Positions 39,402 through 48,797 of a stretch of DNA of 64,000 nucleotides are shown here, piece after piece. Position numbers and translations under genes: made by a program. The stretch lies in NCBI RefSeq assembly GCF_003071365.1, contig NZ_CP028960.1:1302001-1366000 (forward strand), read 5' to 3'. The stretch comes from Methyloceanibacter sp. wino2. GTDB taxonomy: Bacteria; Pseudomonadota; Alphaproteobacteria; Rhizobiales; Methyloligellaceae. The notes beneath the pieces are model-generated. The model was not told where the DNA came from, made no database searches, and saw only the letters and a program-made list of their open reading frames with translations. The stretch's first letter is position 1; every line of letters begins with the position of its first letter.

Positions 39402-39983
39402 CTACTCGAACTTCTCATCCCGGTACACGCCCCACAGCTTCTCCTGTTGGACGTAGCCGGAGTAATTGCCGACCGACAGCTCACACCAGGAGCCGTCGCA
39501 TTCGACGAGGTCGCCCAAGACCCCCGGTTGAAGCTGCGCGACCACACCCGACCCGGCGGACCGGCTGCTGTGAAGCGGGATCGAAACCGGGGTCTGCTTC
39601 CCCTTGCTCCAGGGGCTGACGAGGACGGTACGCCGTCCACTGAGGAGGCTGTGGAAGACCCAGCCATCGGCACCTTCGCTGTCCCGGACCCGGCGCCAGT
39701 TCTCGAACTCGGCGATGACCTCCACCGGAAGACCGGCCCGCGAGAATACCCAGACGATCGACTGATCGGTGCTGGGACCGCGCCGGACATTGACCTTGTC
39801 GGATTTGAGGCTGACGAAGCGCGGCACGCGCAGGCCCGAGCTCTTGCCGTTCGCGGCGATGGGGACGACGACGTCCGCAGCCGCGACCGGCGCGGGAGAC
39901 CCGTGCAGAACCAGCCCCGCCAGAAGAGCGCCTCCGGCCAGTGCCAGCGCCGTTCCCAGCCGTGCAGTCCTGCGATTGCCCAT
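39402..39983 (-). CDS. SH3-domain (SH3b) exported protein
   Basis: The 193-residue product starts at 39983 with GAGGGGTGA upstream. A signal peptide (TALALAGGALLAGLVLHG...AAA) is followed by two bacterial SH3-type domains: KSDKVNVRRGPSTDQSIVWVF with WRRVRDSEGADGWVFHSLLSGRR (given as separate blocks), and a second ending CDGSWCELSVGNYSGYVQQEKLWGVY. Such proteins are envelope proteins thought to bind peptidoglycan or other polymers, and no enzyme domain is present. It converges with irr, and its promoter must lie in the 218-base gap to the hydroxyacid dehydrogenase. Confidence 0.9.
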   Translation of the reverse strand: MGNRRTARLGTALALAGGALLAGLVLHGSPAPVAAADVVVPIAANGKSSGLRVPRFVSLKSDKVNVRRGPSTDQSIVWVFSRAGLPVEVIAEFENWRRVRDSEGADGWVFHSLLSGRRTVLVSPWSKGKQTPVSIPLHSSRSAGSGVVAQLQPGVLGDLVECDGSWCELSVGNYSGYVQQEKLWGVYRDEKFE

Positions 39984-40201
39984 CAATTCACCCCTCAGAA
40001 ACCGAATCTTACCTTCTGAATGGCGGAGAAAAGTGAACGGATCGTGGCTCCGCGGGCCAGAGGGGCCATCTTGGGGGCCCGTGCGGCACAGTTGGGCCAA
40101 GTTGACGCTTTATCTCTCGGAGTCGCTTCTGTTAGACAGGGCGCAGAATTCTACGAAAACTAGGGCTCGGGACCGCCCAGCCTTCTGACGGGACATGACT
40201 T

Positions 40202-41194
40202 ATGGCTACTGAACGACCGCTCGTTATCGTCACGCGTAAGCTACCGGATGTCGTAGAGACACGGCTTCGGGAGTTGTTCGACGCGCGGCTCAACCTCGAG
40301 GACAGGCCCTTTACGCGGGACGAGCTGATCGCCGCCGTGAAGGAAGCCAACGTGCTCGTGCCGACCGTCACCGATCGCATCGACCGCACCGTGCTGAGCC
40401 AGGCCGGACCGGACCTCAAGCTCATCGCCCAGTTCGGAACCGGCGTCGACAATATCGATCTCGACACGGCGCGTAACCGCGCCATCATCGTGACGAACAC
40501 GCCGGGCGTCCTCACCGAGGACACGGCCGACATGACCATGGCCTTGATCCTCTCCGTCCCGCGGCGGCTGACCGAGGGCGCGGCACTGCTGAAATCCGGC
40601 AGCGACGAATGGCAAGGCTGGTCGCCCACCTGGATGCTGGGTCACCGCATCTACGGCAAGCGCCTCGGCATCGTGGGCATGGGCCGGATCGGTCAGGCCG
40701 TCGCGCGGCGCGCCAAGGCGTTCGGCCTTCAGATCCACTATCACAACCGTCGCCGGGTGCCTTCCGATGTCGAGAAGTCGCTCGAGGCCACGTATTGGGA
40801 CAGCCTCGATCAGATGCTGGCGCGGATGGACATCATCTCCATCAACTGCCCGCACACGCCGGCGACCTATCATCTGCTGTCGGCGCGCCGCCTCGCGCTG
40901 CTCAAGCCGTCGGCCTATATCGTCAACACGGCACGCGGCGAGGTCATCGACGAGAACGCCCTTGCCCGCATGATCGAAAACCATGAACTGGCCGGTGCCG
41001 GGCTCGACGTGTTCGAGCACGAGCCTGCGGTAAACCCCAAGCTTCTGCGGAACGAGAAAGTCGTGGTGCTCCCCCACATGGGATCGGCCACGCTCGAAGG
41101 CCGCGTCGATATGGGCGAGAAGGTCATCGTGAATATCAAGACGTTCCTCGACGGCCATGCGCCGCCGGATCGCGTCCACCCGGCTATGTTCTAG
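40202..41194 (+). CDS. D-2-hydroxyacid dehydrogenase (glyoxylate/hydroxypyruvate reductase-like)
   Basis: The 330-residue enzyme has the substrate-binding half interrupted by an NAD(P)-binding Rossmann domain (LGIVGMGRIGQAVARRAKAFG, about residues 155-175). The family's arginine is in VNTARGEVIDE, the glutamate in the following stretch and the catalytic histidine in LPHMGSATLEGR. The best match by pattern is the GyaR-type glyoxylate reductase found in methylotrophic and other Hyphomicrobiales. Substrate preference cannot be read from the sequence. It is convergent with the flavin monooxygenase gene and otherwise isolated. Confidence 0.88.
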   Translation: MATERPLVIVTRKLPDVVETRLRELFDARLNLEDRPFTRDELIAAVKEANVLVPTVTDRIDRTVLSQAGPDLKLIAQFGTGVDNIDLDTARNRAIIVTNTPGVLTEDTADMTMALILSVPRRLTEGAALLKSGSDEWQGWSPTWMLGHRIYGKRLGIVGMGRIGQAVARRAKAFGLQIHYHNRRRVPSDVEKSLEATYWDSLDQMLARMDIISINCPHTPATYHLLSARRLALLKPSAYIVNTARGEVIDENALARMIENHELAGAGLDVFEHEPAVNPKLLRNEKVVVLPHMGSATLEGRVDMGEKVIVNIKTFLDGHAPPDRVHPAMF

Positions 41195-41217
41195 GCGGGA
41201 TCAGGTTCTAGGCAGGA

Positions 41218-42468
41218 TCAGGCGCGGGTCATCCGCGCCACTTCCGGCAGGGCGACGTGCTCGGGCCGAAAGCCGAGGCCGATAATCCGGCCCGGAATGC
41301 GCCGGAGCAACGGAAAGTCATTCAAGATCCGCACCGGGAATGGGATGTCCGTAATCTCCTTCGCCGTCAGGACGCTGGTGACCACCCGGTCCTGCAGGAA
41401 GACCTGTAGCCGTTGCGTGAGCTTCATGGGCAAGGTTCGGCGCTTCTGGACCCGCGCGAGATCGGCCTCGGAGACATTCCGCTCGAGCAAGGGCAGCGCC
41501 AGGATATTGGCGGCCGCAACGGCGTCCTGGACGGCGAGATTGACACCGACACCGCCGATCGGGGACATGGCGTGGGCCGCATCGCCGATGCACAGAAGCC
41601 CCGGCCGGTACCATTTCTTCAGCCGATCGACGCGGACCGACAGCAGTTTCACGTCGTCCCAGGTTTCGAGTTCACGCACACGCGCGCCAAGAGACGGTTT
41701 CAGCCCCATGATAATCTGCCGGAAGGCTTCGAGGCCGTCGCGCCGCAACTGGTTGAACCCGCCTTTGGGAATGACATAGGCGCACTGCCAATAGTCGCCG
41801 CGGTTGATCATGATGAAGAACCGGCCCGGCTCGACCCGGCCGAAGGTTGCATCGCCATCCTCGGGCTTGCGCGACACACGCATCCACAGCACGTCCATCG
41901 GCGCGCCGATATCCTCGACCTCCATGCGGGCAAGCGACCGCACCGTCGAGTGACGGCCGTCCGCGCCGACGACGAGATCAGCCCTCACCTCCAGATCGCC
42001 TTCATGGGTTGCCGCTTTCAGGCCGACGACCTTGCCGTTGTCGGTCAGGAGTTCGTCTACGTCGGCGCCGAGGCGCAGATCGAAGTTCGGATACCCCTTC
42101 CCCCGCGCGGCGAGAAAATCGAGAAAGTCCCATTGCGGCATCATCGCAATGAATTTCGCCGCCGTCGGAAGGTGCGAGAAGTCGGCAACCTTCAGCGTCC
42201 GATCGCCGATCTCGACGCTGAGCTCGTCCACGTTCTGATGCGGCAGTTCGAGAAAGGCATCGAGCAGGCCGAGCTCGTCCATCACTTCGAGTGTGGAGGG
42301 ATGGATCGTGTCGCCGCGAAAATCGCGAAAGAAATCGGCGTGCTTCTCGAGGACGACCACTTTCACGCCGGCGCGTGCAAGCAGGAACCCCATCATCACG
42401 CCCGCCGGCCCACCGCCGGCAATGGCGCACTGGGCGGTGATCGTCTGTTGCCTTGGCTCGTCGGACAT
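41218..42468 (-). CDS. FAD-dependent monooxygenase (UbiH/PHBH type)
   Basis: The 416-residue flavoprotein has the dinucleotide motif AIAGGGPAGVMMGFLLARAGVKVVVLEK at residues 12-40 (shown as GGGPAG and VVVLEK), DG motif LVVGADGRHSTVRSLA, and GD motif LLCIGDAAHAMSPIGGVGVN. This is the aromatic-ring hydroxylase class that includes 4-hydroxybenzoate and ubiquinone hydroxylases. The ATG at 42468 is preferred to the one at 42519. The neighbours do not define the substrate. The 183-base gap before the ThiF-like gene shows only A/T-rich promoter-like sequence near 42530. Confidence 0.88.
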   Translation of the reverse strand: MSDEPRQQTITAQCAIAGGGPAGVMMGFLLARAGVKVVVLEKHADFFRDFRGDTIHPSTLEVMDELGLLDAFLELPHQNVDELSVEIGDRTLKVADFSHLPTAAKFIAMMPQWDFLDFLAARGKGYPNFDLRLGADVDELLTDNGKVVGLKAATHEGDLEVRADLVVGADGRHSTVRSLARMEVEDIGAPMDVLWMRVSRKPEDGDATFGRVEPGRFFIMINRGDYWQCAYVIPKGGFNQLRRDGLEAFRQIIMGLKPSLGARVRELETWDDVKLLSVRVDRLKKWYRPGLLCIGDAAHAMSPIGGVGVNLAVQDAVAAANILALPLLERNVSEADLARVQKRRTLPMKLTQRLQVFLQDRVVTSVLTAKEITDIPFPVRILNDFPLLRRIPGRIIGLGFRPEHVALPEVARMTRA

Positions 42469-42651
42469 CGCACAGCCCCATTCGCGGGGCCCCGGCATGA
42501 CAGCCAGGCGATCCCACAATTGATATTCACACGATCAATTTAGAGTTTCACGGGGAAATCGTGCCGTCAAAAGGTTGAGAAATCCTGTTCCGGAGGGTGA
42601 CGCCAGGGCTCCAGCAGGCCACGTCGAGGCTCCAGCAGCCGCGCCTGGGCC

Positions 42652-43455
42652 TCAGCCGATATGGTGCGACAGGTCTTTGAGGCTGGGGTTTCTGCCATTC
42701 AGGGGGTTCTCGGGATCCCAGGCATAGCCCACTTGCGAGAAACGGGCCTGGAGGGCGTCATAGAGCATGAGCCGGCCCACGAGCCCCTCGCCGATACCGA
42801 GAAGTTCCTTGACGACCTCCACGGCCTGAAGGCAGCCCAGCACGCCCGCCACAGCCCCCAGGATGCCGGCTTCCGAACAGGCAGGCACCGTCCCGTCCGG
42901 CGGCGGGGCCGGAAACAGGCAACGATAGTTGGGATTGGGCTGGCCGTCCGCATTGGTCTCGAAGGCGCGGAAGGTGGTCAGTTGTCCGTCGAACGGTCCG
43001 AGCGCGGCGGCGACCAGAGGCCGCTTGGCGAGATAGCAGGCATCGTTGACGAGATAGCGCGTGGCGAAATTGTCGGAGCCGTCGGCGACGATGTCGAAGG
43101 CGCCGACAATGCTCAGCGCGTTCTCCGCCACGAGCCGTGTGGTGAAGAGCTTCACGTCCACATGAGGGTTGAGGCTCCAGACGGTGTTGGCGGCACTGCG
43201 CGTCTTCGGCATGCCGACGGACTCGGTGCCATGCAGAACCTGGCGCTGGAGATTGTCCAGACTGACGCGGTCGTCGTCGATGATCCCGATCTGGCCGACA
43301 CCCGCCGCCGCCAGATAGAGGATCAGCGGCGACCCGAGACCACCCGCGCCCACCACGAGTACCCGGGCCGCCTTCAAGCGCTGCTGGCCCTCGCCGCCGA
43401 TCTCCTTCAGCACGAGATGGCGGCGGTAGCGGGCGATTTCCTGGTCTGTCAGCAT
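42652..43455 (-). CDS. ThiF/MoeB-family adenylyltransferase (E1-like)
   Basis: The 267-residue protein activates the C-terminal glycine of a sulfur-carrier protein, as MoeB does for MoaD or ThiF for ThiS. The ATP-binding motif VVGAGGLGSPLILYLAAAGVG is near residue 40, with DDDRVSLDNLQRQ and TRYLVNDACYL. Both zinc-binding CxxC pairs of E. coli MoeB are missing here: NYRCLFPAP keeps only one cysteine, and the C-terminus (RNPSLKDLSHHIG) has none. This is usual for the alphaproteobacterial variant. The start at 43455 is uncertain, since a longer frame opens at 43488 with GGAGA nearby. It lies 71 bases after dut. Confidence 0.87.
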   Translation of the reverse strand: MLTDQEIARYRRHLVLKEIGGEGQQRLKAARVLVVGAGGLGSPLILYLAAAGVGQIGIIDDDRVSLDNLQRQVLHGTESVGMPKTRSAANTVWSLNPHVDVKLFTTRLVAENALSIVGAFDIVADGSDNFATRYLVNDACYLAKRPLVAAALGPFDGQLTTFRAFETNADGQPNPNYRCLFPAPPPDGTVPACSEAGILGAVAGVLGCLQAVEVVKELLGIGEGLVGRLMLYDALQARFSQVGYAWDPENPLNGRNPSLKDLSHHIG

Positions 43456-43526
43456 GGTATTGATCGAAGCATCTCCTTGGCCGAACAACGTCGGCGGCGC
43501 TGAAGTGCGCCCGTTGTCGGCAACGC

Positions 43527-43976
43527 TCAGCCGGTCGAGCCGAAGCCGCCCGCGCCGCGCGCTGTATCACCCACATCCGAGACCTCGGCGATCTCCACGC
43601 ATGTGACCGGCGCGATGACGACTTGGGCGATGCGATCGCCGCGCGCGATGCGGAACGGCTCATCGCTGTGATTGATCAGCACGACCTGCACCTCGCCGCG
43701 ATAATCCGCATCGATCGTGCCGGGGCTGTTGAGCACCGTCACGCCGTGCTTCAACGCAAGCCCAGAGCGCGGCCGCACCTGCGCCTCATAGCCTTCCGGC
43801 AATTCGAACACGAGCCCCGTGGGCACGGCCCCACGCGCACCGGCACTCAAGACGACGGGCTCGTTTTCGCCGATCGCCGCGACAAGGTCGAACCCGGCCG
43901 CGTGCTCGGTCTGATAGGCCGGCAGCGGCAGACCTTCTCCATGCGGGAGCCGCAGGACGCGCAGGCGAGGCTTCAT
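43527..43976 (-). CDS. dut: dUTP diphosphatase
   Basis: The 149-residue homotrimeric dUTPase converts dUTP to dUMP. All five motifs are visible: [40 protein letters not shown] and the C-terminal [10 protein letters not shown]. The start is nine bases after the coaBC stop on the minus strand, which suggests a common transcript. The coaBC-dut order is typical for the group. Confidence 0.97.
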   Translation of the reverse strand: MKPRLRVLRLPHGEGLPLPAYQTEHAAGFDLVAAIGENEPVVLSAGARGAVPTGLVFELPEGYEAQVRPRSGLALKHGVTVLNSPGTIDADYRGEVQVVLINHSDEPFRIARGDRIAQVVIAPVTCVEIAEVSDVGDTARGAGGFGSTG

Positions 43977-43985
43977 GCCGCCCCC

Positions 43986-45212
43986 TTATTCCGCCGCGAG
44001 CTGCATGGCATGCAGCGCTTCGGCGGCGCGGCCGAGAAGCTTCACGGCCATCTCGTCCTTGCCCATGGCCGGCCAATCCTCGACGCCCGAGGCCGAGACG
44101 AGATGGACCTCGGTACGGTCGCCGCCCATGATGCCGGTATCCGGCGACACGTCGTTGGCGACGATCCAATCAGCGCCCTTCCGGCTCAGTTTCTCCTGGG
44201 CATGGGTGATGATGGTTTCGGTCTCGGCCGCGAAGCCGATAACGAGCGTCGGCCGCCGCGCGCCCGGCGCCGCGAGGGTCGCGAGAATGTCCGGGTTGCG
44301 GGCGAGCGCGAGACTGAGCGCGGTCTGGCCCTCTTCCTTCTTCAGCTTCTCCAACGCTTGGGTGGCCGCGCGCCAATCGGCGACGGCAGCGGCGCAGATC
44401 GCGACATCGGCGGGAAGCGCGCCAAGCGCCGCGTCGAGCATGTCCGCGGCGGTTTCGACCTTGACCGTGGTCACGCCCGGAATATCGGGCAGATGCGTCG
44501 GGCCCGAGATCAGCGTGACGCGCGCGCCCATGTCCTTGGCGGCCCGCGCCAACGCATGGCCCTGTTTCCCCGAGGAGCGGTTCGCGATGTAGCGCACGGG
44601 ATCGATCGGCTCGTAAGTCGGCCCGGACGTAATCAGGACATGGCGGCCCACAAGCGATGCGCCGCGCGCGCCCGGAAGCACGCGCTCGATCGCATCGGCA
44701 ATGTCCTCGGGCTCGGCCATGCGGCCGGGACCGAACTCGCCGCACGCCATGTCGCCAGCCTCGGGGCCGACGAAGCGCACGCCGTCGGCGCGCAATGTCG
44801 CGACGTTGCGCATGGTCGCGGGATGCTCCCACATGCGCACGTTCATGGCCGGCGCCACGAGCACCGTCTTGTCGGTCGCCATGAGCACGGTGGAGGCGAG
44901 ATCGTTGGCAAGCCCGTTCGCCATCTTGGCGAGGAGGTCCGCGGTCGCCGGCGCCACCACGACGAGATCGGCCTCGCGGCTGAGTTGGATGTGGCCGATC
45001 TCCGCCTCGTCCTTGAGGTCGAAAAGATCGGTGAAGGCCTCCTCGCCCGACAGGACGGCAAAAGAGAGCGGCGTCACGAACTGCGCCCCGCCTTCTGTCA
45101 GCACGACCCGCACGGAGGCGCCCCGCTCGCGCAGACGGCGGACGAGTTCAAGAGCCTTGTAGGCGGCGATGCCGCCGCCGACGATCAGGAGGATGCGCTT
45201 GCCGCTCAGCAT
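43986..45212 (-). CDS. coaBC: Bifunctional phosphopantothenoylcysteine decarboxylase/synthetase
   Basis: The 408-residue enzyme catalyses two steps of coenzyme A synthesis. The N-terminal decarboxylase (CoaC) has the FMN-binding fold with LLIVGGGIAAYKALELVRRL, the catalytic histidine in GHIQLSREADL, APAMNVRMW and the catalytic cysteine in ACGEFGPGRMAEP. The synthetase (CoaB) has the segment ISGPTYEPIDPVRYIANRSSGKQG and the pattern of CTP binding in DWIVANDVSPD. It is downstream of ubiB by 60 bases and upstream of dut by nine. Confidence 0.97.
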   Translation of the reverse strand: MLSGKRILLIVGGGIAAYKALELVRRLRERGASVRVVLTEGGAQFVTPLSFAVLSGEEAFTDLFDLKDEAEIGHIQLSREADLVVVAPATADLLAKMANGLANDLASTVLMATDKTVLVAPAMNVRMWEHPATMRNVATLRADGVRFVGPEAGDMACGEFGPGRMAEPEDIADAIERVLPGARGASLVGRHVLITSGPTYEPIDPVRYIANRSSGKQGHALARAAKDMGARVTLISGPTHLPDIPGVTTVKVETAADMLDAALGALPADVAICAAAVADWRAATQALEKLKKEEGQTALSLALARNPDILATLAAPGARRPTLVIGFAAETETIITHAQEKLSRKGADWIVANDVSPDTGIMGGDRTEVHLVSASGVEDWPAMGKDEMAVKLLGRAAEALHAMQLAAE

Positions 45213-45272
45213 CGGATCAGTCCTTGGGTTCTTGAGCGATAGTCTATCACAGCCAAGCCCTTCGGTTGGGCT

Positions 45273-46847
45273 TCAGAAGATCTGCGAGACGGCGATGGCG
45301 AGGAGCGCGAGCGCGCCCACCCAGATGCCTAGCCGCGTCCAGCGGTCTTGGGATTTCTGCGCTTGGGCCAGCCGCGCCACGCTCTCATCGTCCAGGCGCA
45401 ACCCGTCTTCGGCCATGGCCCCGAACGAATCCGCCGTCCGCTCGGCCTGGCGCAGGAGCTTCGGCAGATCGCCGACGAAGCGGCCGACGGACGCGGCCCC
45501 TTCGGCGGCCTGCTCGATCCGCGCGCCCGCGCCGAGCTGGCTCTCGAGCCACTCCTTCACGATCGGCTCGGACACGACCCACATATTCAGCTCGGGATCG
45601 AGCGTCCGGCCCACGCCTTCGACCACGACCATGGTCTTTTGCAGCATGATCAGCTCGGGCCGGGTCTGCATGTCGAACACTTCCGTGTACTGCAAAAGCT
45701 GGCCCAAGAGTTGCGCCATGGAAATCTCGTTGGCGGGACGGTCCATGATGGGTTCGCCGATCGCGCGCAGCGCCTGGGCGAACTGCGCCACCGAATGTTT
45801 GCGCGGCACGTAACCCGCGTCGAAATGCACCTCGGCGACACGGCGATAGTCGCGCGTGATGAAGCCGTAGAGGATCTCGGCAAGGAAGCGGCGCTCCTTC
45901 ATGCCGAGGCGTCCCATGATGCCGAAATCGACCGCAACGATCCGGCCTTCGGCATCGACGAAGAGATTGCCTTGGTGCATGTCGGCGTGGAAGAAGCCGT
46001 CCCGCAGCGCATGGCGCAGGAAGGTCTGCATCAGCGTCGCGCCCAGCGCCTTGAGGTCATGGCCCTTGGCCTTCAGCGTCTCAAGGTCCCCCATGGGCGT
46101 GCCCTCGATCCACTCGAGCGTGAGCACGCGGCGGGCGCTGCGCTTCCAATCAACGGTGGGGACGCGGAAACCTTCGTCGCCGGCGATATTGTCGGCCATC
46201 TCCGAAATGGCCGCCGCCTCCATGCGCAAATCCATCTCGATCGCGACCGACTTCGCCAGCGTGTCCACGACGGCGATGGGGCGGAGGCGCCGCGAGGGCG
46301 CATGGAACCGTTCGATCATGCGCGCGGCAAAGAAATACGAATCGAGATCCTTCTTGAAGCGCTGCTCGATACCGGGGCGCAGCACCTTCACGGCCATGTC
46401 CTTGAGACTACCGTCGGGGTCTTTGACCTTGGCCTTGTGCACCTGGGCGATGGACGCCGCGGCCACCGGCGGGCCGAACTCGACGAAGAGTTCGGTAATC
46501 GGCGCATCGAGCTCGGATTCGACCAGCTTGACCGCTTGTCCTTGCGAGAACGGCGGCAGGCGGTCCTGCAGGGTCGACAGATCCCGCGCGAGCTCCCGGC
46601 CGACAATGTCGTCCCGCGTGGCGAGGAACTGGCCGAGCTTGATGTAGGACGGACCAAGCGACGTGAGCGCCGACGAGAGACGCGCCTCGTTCTCCGTGGC
46701 GCCCTTTTTGCGCAAGGGTGCGGTGACCCGGCCGAACACGGCCAGCGGGCCGGACACGCGCGCATCGTCGGGCAGAACCCGCGCGCCGCTCCAGGCGAGC
46801 GTCGCGCCTGCCTTCGTCAGCCGCGCCATATTCGCAATGGCGTTCAC
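45273..46847 (-). CDS. ubiB: Ubiquinone biosynthesis regulatory protein kinase UbiB
   Basis: The 524-residue UbiB/ABC1 family atypical kinase/ATPase is required for ubiquinone synthesis. The KxGQ-type motif is in LGPSYIKLGQFLATRDD near residue 65, VAAASIAQVHKA is the alanine-rich loop, and HADMHQGNLFVDAEGRIVAVDFG holds the ATP-binding residues. A C-terminal transmembrane helix (WVGALALLAIAVSQI) anchors it. The start is a GTG at 46847 with GAGGCG upstream; ATG at 46829 is the next option. It is separated from ubiE by a 120-base palindromic repeat. Confidence 0.95.
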   Translation of the reverse strand: MNAIANMARLTKAGATLAWSGARVLPDDARVSGPLAVFGRVTAPLRKKGATENEARLSSALTSLGPSYIKLGQFLATRDDIVGRELARDLSTLQDRLPPFSQGQAVKLVESELDAPITELFVEFGPPVAAASIAQVHKAKVKDPDGSLKDMAVKVLRPGIEQRFKKDLDSYFFAARMIERFHAPSRRLRPIAVVDTLAKSVAIEMDLRMEAAAISEMADNIAGDEGFRVPTVDWKRSARRVLTLEWIEGTPMGDLETLKAKGHDLKALGATLMQTFLRHALRDGFFHADMHQGNLFVDAEGRIVAVDFGIMGRLGMKERRFLAEILYGFITRDYRRVAEVHFDAGYVPRKHSVAQFAQALRAIGEPIMDRPANEISMAQLLGQLLQYTEVFDMQTRPELIMLQKTMVVVEGVGRTLDPELNMWVVSEPIVKEWLESQLGAGARIEQAAEGAASVGRFVGDLPKLLRQAERTADSFGAMAEDGLRLDDESVARLAQAQKSQDRWTRLGIWVGALALLAIAVSQIF

Positions 46848-46865
46848 GTCTATCGCCTCACTTCA

Positions 46866-46966
46866 GGCTCAATGGGTTCCGATGGAACCAGAACGTATTG
46901 AGCCCTGTTTTTTTGGTGCCGCATCGTTTCTCGCGAAAAACCGGTATCCACTTTTTCGCACGATGC
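46866..46966. repeat. Composite palindromic element between ubiE and ubiB
   Basis: The first half has GGCTCAAT (46866-46873) and ATTGAGCC (46897-46904) as outer arms and GGTTCC-GAT-GGAACC inside, and is followed on the plus strand by a run of seven T. The second half (46921-46966) pairs GCATCGT with ACGATGC and CGAAAAA with TTTTTCG around CCGGTATCCA. Sequences with GAGCATCGTGCG...AAGTGGATACCGGTT resemble dispersed palindromes common in Rhizobiales genomes. It begins right after the ubiE stop codon (46968-46970) on the transcript. Confidence 0.75.
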
Positions 46967-46967
46967 T

Positions 46968-47741
46968 CTAAAGCCGCCAGCCCGAGTGGATGGCGGCGAT
47001 GCCGCCAGTCAGGTTCCGGTAGCGCACACGCTCGAACCCGGCATCTTGTATCATCTCGGCGAAGCGTTCCTGAGTGGGAAAGCGTCTTATGCTTTCCACG
47101 AGATAGCGATAGGACTCCGCGTCCCCGGCGACAAGGCGGCCGAGCGCGGGAATCGCGTTGAACGAATAGGCGTCGTAGACCCGGTCCAGCAGCGGCATCT
47201 CGACGCTCGAAAACTCCAAACACAGAAACCGGCTGCCCGGCTTCAGAACGCGATAGGCTTCCGCGAGCGCCGTGTCGATATGGGTGACGTTGCGAATCCC
47301 GAAGGCAATCGTATAGGCGTCGAAACGGCGGTCCTCGAAGGGCAGACTTTCGGCGTTGCCCTGAACGAAGGAGAGCCGCTCCCGCCCCTTCGCGCGCCGC
47401 TTGCCCTCCTCCATCATCTCCTTGGAGATGTCGCAGATCGTGGCCGAGCTGCCTTTGCCTGCCGCATCGAGGAAACGCGAGGCCACGTCGCCCGTCCCGC
47501 CCGCCACGTCGATCAGCGCGAAGGGCACGTCCGACTTCGGCGGGGCGAGCGCGGTCACGAGGTCCGCCTTCCACAGGCGGTGCAGCCCGCCCGACATCAG
47601 ATCGTTCATCAGGTCGTAGCGGCTGGCGACCTTGGAGAAGACCTCGTTGACGAGGCCCTGGCGAGCGGTCTCCGAAACGCGGGCGAAGCCGAAGCTCGTC
47701 TCGGTCCCGGAATCGTCTGGATTTTTCACGTCATCTGGCAT
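46968..47741 (-). CDS. ubiE: Demethylmenaquinone/2-polyprenyl-6-methoxy-1,4-benzoquinol methyltransferase
   Basis: The 257-residue SAM-dependent C-methyltransferase of ubiquinone synthesis. It has SAM-binding [14 protein letters not shown] near residue 85 and the UbiE signatures [17 protein letters not shown] and [24 protein letters not shown]. The start is the ATG at 47741. A longer open frame upstream (to 48221) overlaps mutM and is not real. It is divergent from mutM and precedes ubiB, the usual arrangement. Confidence 0.96.
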   Translation of the reverse strand: MPDDVKNPDDSGTETSFGFARVSETARQGLVNEVFSKVASRYDLMNDLMSGGLHRLWKADLVTALAPPKSDVPFALIDVAGGTGDVASRFLDAAGKGSSATICDISKEMMEEGKRRAKGRERLSFVQGNAESLPFEDRRFDAYTIAFGIRNVTHIDTALAEAYRVLKPGSRFLCLEFSSVEMPLLDRVYDAYSFNAIPALGRLVAGDAESYRYLVESIRRFPTQERFAEMIQDAGFERVRYRNLTGGIAAIHSGWRL

Positions 47742-47883
47742 GGCAGCGGACAATAGCCTAAGCCCTGAGTTCACGCTATTGTTGCGGTGCAATGATGGTG
47801 ACCTTGCACTGCAGCGTACCGGCGCAGCCTTGGAAACTGTCATTTTCCGACACTCGTTCTGCCCCTGAGGACTTTCGAGGCCC

Positions 47884-48783
47884 ATGCCAGAACTGCCTGA
47901 AGTCGAGACCGTGCGCCGGGGATTGGAGCCCGTGCTTGTAGGCAACGCGTTCGCGCGCGTGGAGCAGCGCCGGCCGGACTTGCGCTTTCCCCTGCCCCAG
48001 CGGTTCAGCGAGCGGCTGACCGGCCGCGCCATCGAGGGGCTGGACCGCCGCGCGAAATATCTCCTGGCGCGCTTGGACGACGGCCAGGTGCTAATCATGC
48101 ATTTGGGCATGACCGGCCGCTTCGCCATCGAGAAGGCGGGCGCCAAAAGAACCGCGCTGGGCGACTTCGCACACGACCCCAGCCCATCGGCCGCGTTCGG
48201 TTTTCCCAAGCACGAGCACATCGTCTTCCATTTGGGCGACGGATCGACCGTCCGTTATTCCGACGTGCGCCGCTTCGGGATCATGGATCTCGCGGATGCC
48301 GGCGAACTTGAGTCCCATGCACTCTTCAAAGACCTCGGCATCGAACCGCTCGGTGACGAACTGACGCCCGCCTGGCTCGCCGGCCGGCTGAAGGGCAAGA
48401 CCACGCCGATCAAATCGGCGCTTCTGGACCAGCGGCTCATCGCCGGTCTCGGCAACATCTATGTTTGCGAAGCGCTCCACCGCGCGGGGCTCTCGCCGAC
48501 CCGGGCAGCCGGCACGCTCGCCACGAAGACAGGCCGCCCGACCGCCAAGACGAGCGCGCTGGTCGAGGCCATCACCTCCGTCCTGCACGACGCTATTCGC
48601 GCGGGCGGCTCCTCTTTGCGCGACTACCGCCATACGGACGGGCGGCTGGGCCGGTTCCAGCACCGCTTCCGCACCTATGGCCGGGAGGATGCGCGCTGTA
48701 TGCGAGAGGCCTGCAACGGCACGATCCACCGGATCGCGCAAGCCGGGCGCTCGACCTTCTACTGTCCAATCTGCCAGAGATAA
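47884..48783 (+). CDS. mutM: Formamidopyrimidine-DNA glycosylase
   Basis: The 299-residue base-excision enzyme removes 8-oxoguanine and formamidopyrimidines. It begins [15 protein letters not shown], with the catalytic proline right after the initiator methionine and Glu at the third residue. Lys in [12 protein letters not shown], the helix-two-turn-helix with [16 protein letters not shown], and the C-terminal zinc finger ([11 protein letters not shown] and FYCPICQR) complete the picture. Its start is divergent from ubiE over 142 bases. RBS: GAGGACTTTCGAGG upstream. Confidence 0.97.
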   Translation: MPELPEVETVRRGLEPVLVGNAFARVEQRRPDLRFPLPQRFSERLTGRAIEGLDRRAKYLLARLDDGQVLIMHLGMTGRFAIEKAGAKRTALGDFAHDPSPSAAFGFPKHEHIVFHLGDGSTVRYSDVRRFGIMDLADAGELESHALFKDLGIEPLGDELTPAWLAGRLKGKTTPIKSALLDQRLIAGLGNIYVCEALHRAGLSPTRAAGTLATKTGRPTAKTSALVEAITSVLHDAIRAGGSSLRDYRHTDGRLGRFQHRFRTYGREDARCMREACNGTIHRIAQAGRSTFYCPICQR

Positions 48784-48797
48784 GGGAACTGACACAC

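Noticed and set aside
47742-48221. Extension of the ubiE frame upstream to 48221
   Set aside because: It overlaps mutM on the other strand. UbiE proteins of this length begin near the ATG at 47741.
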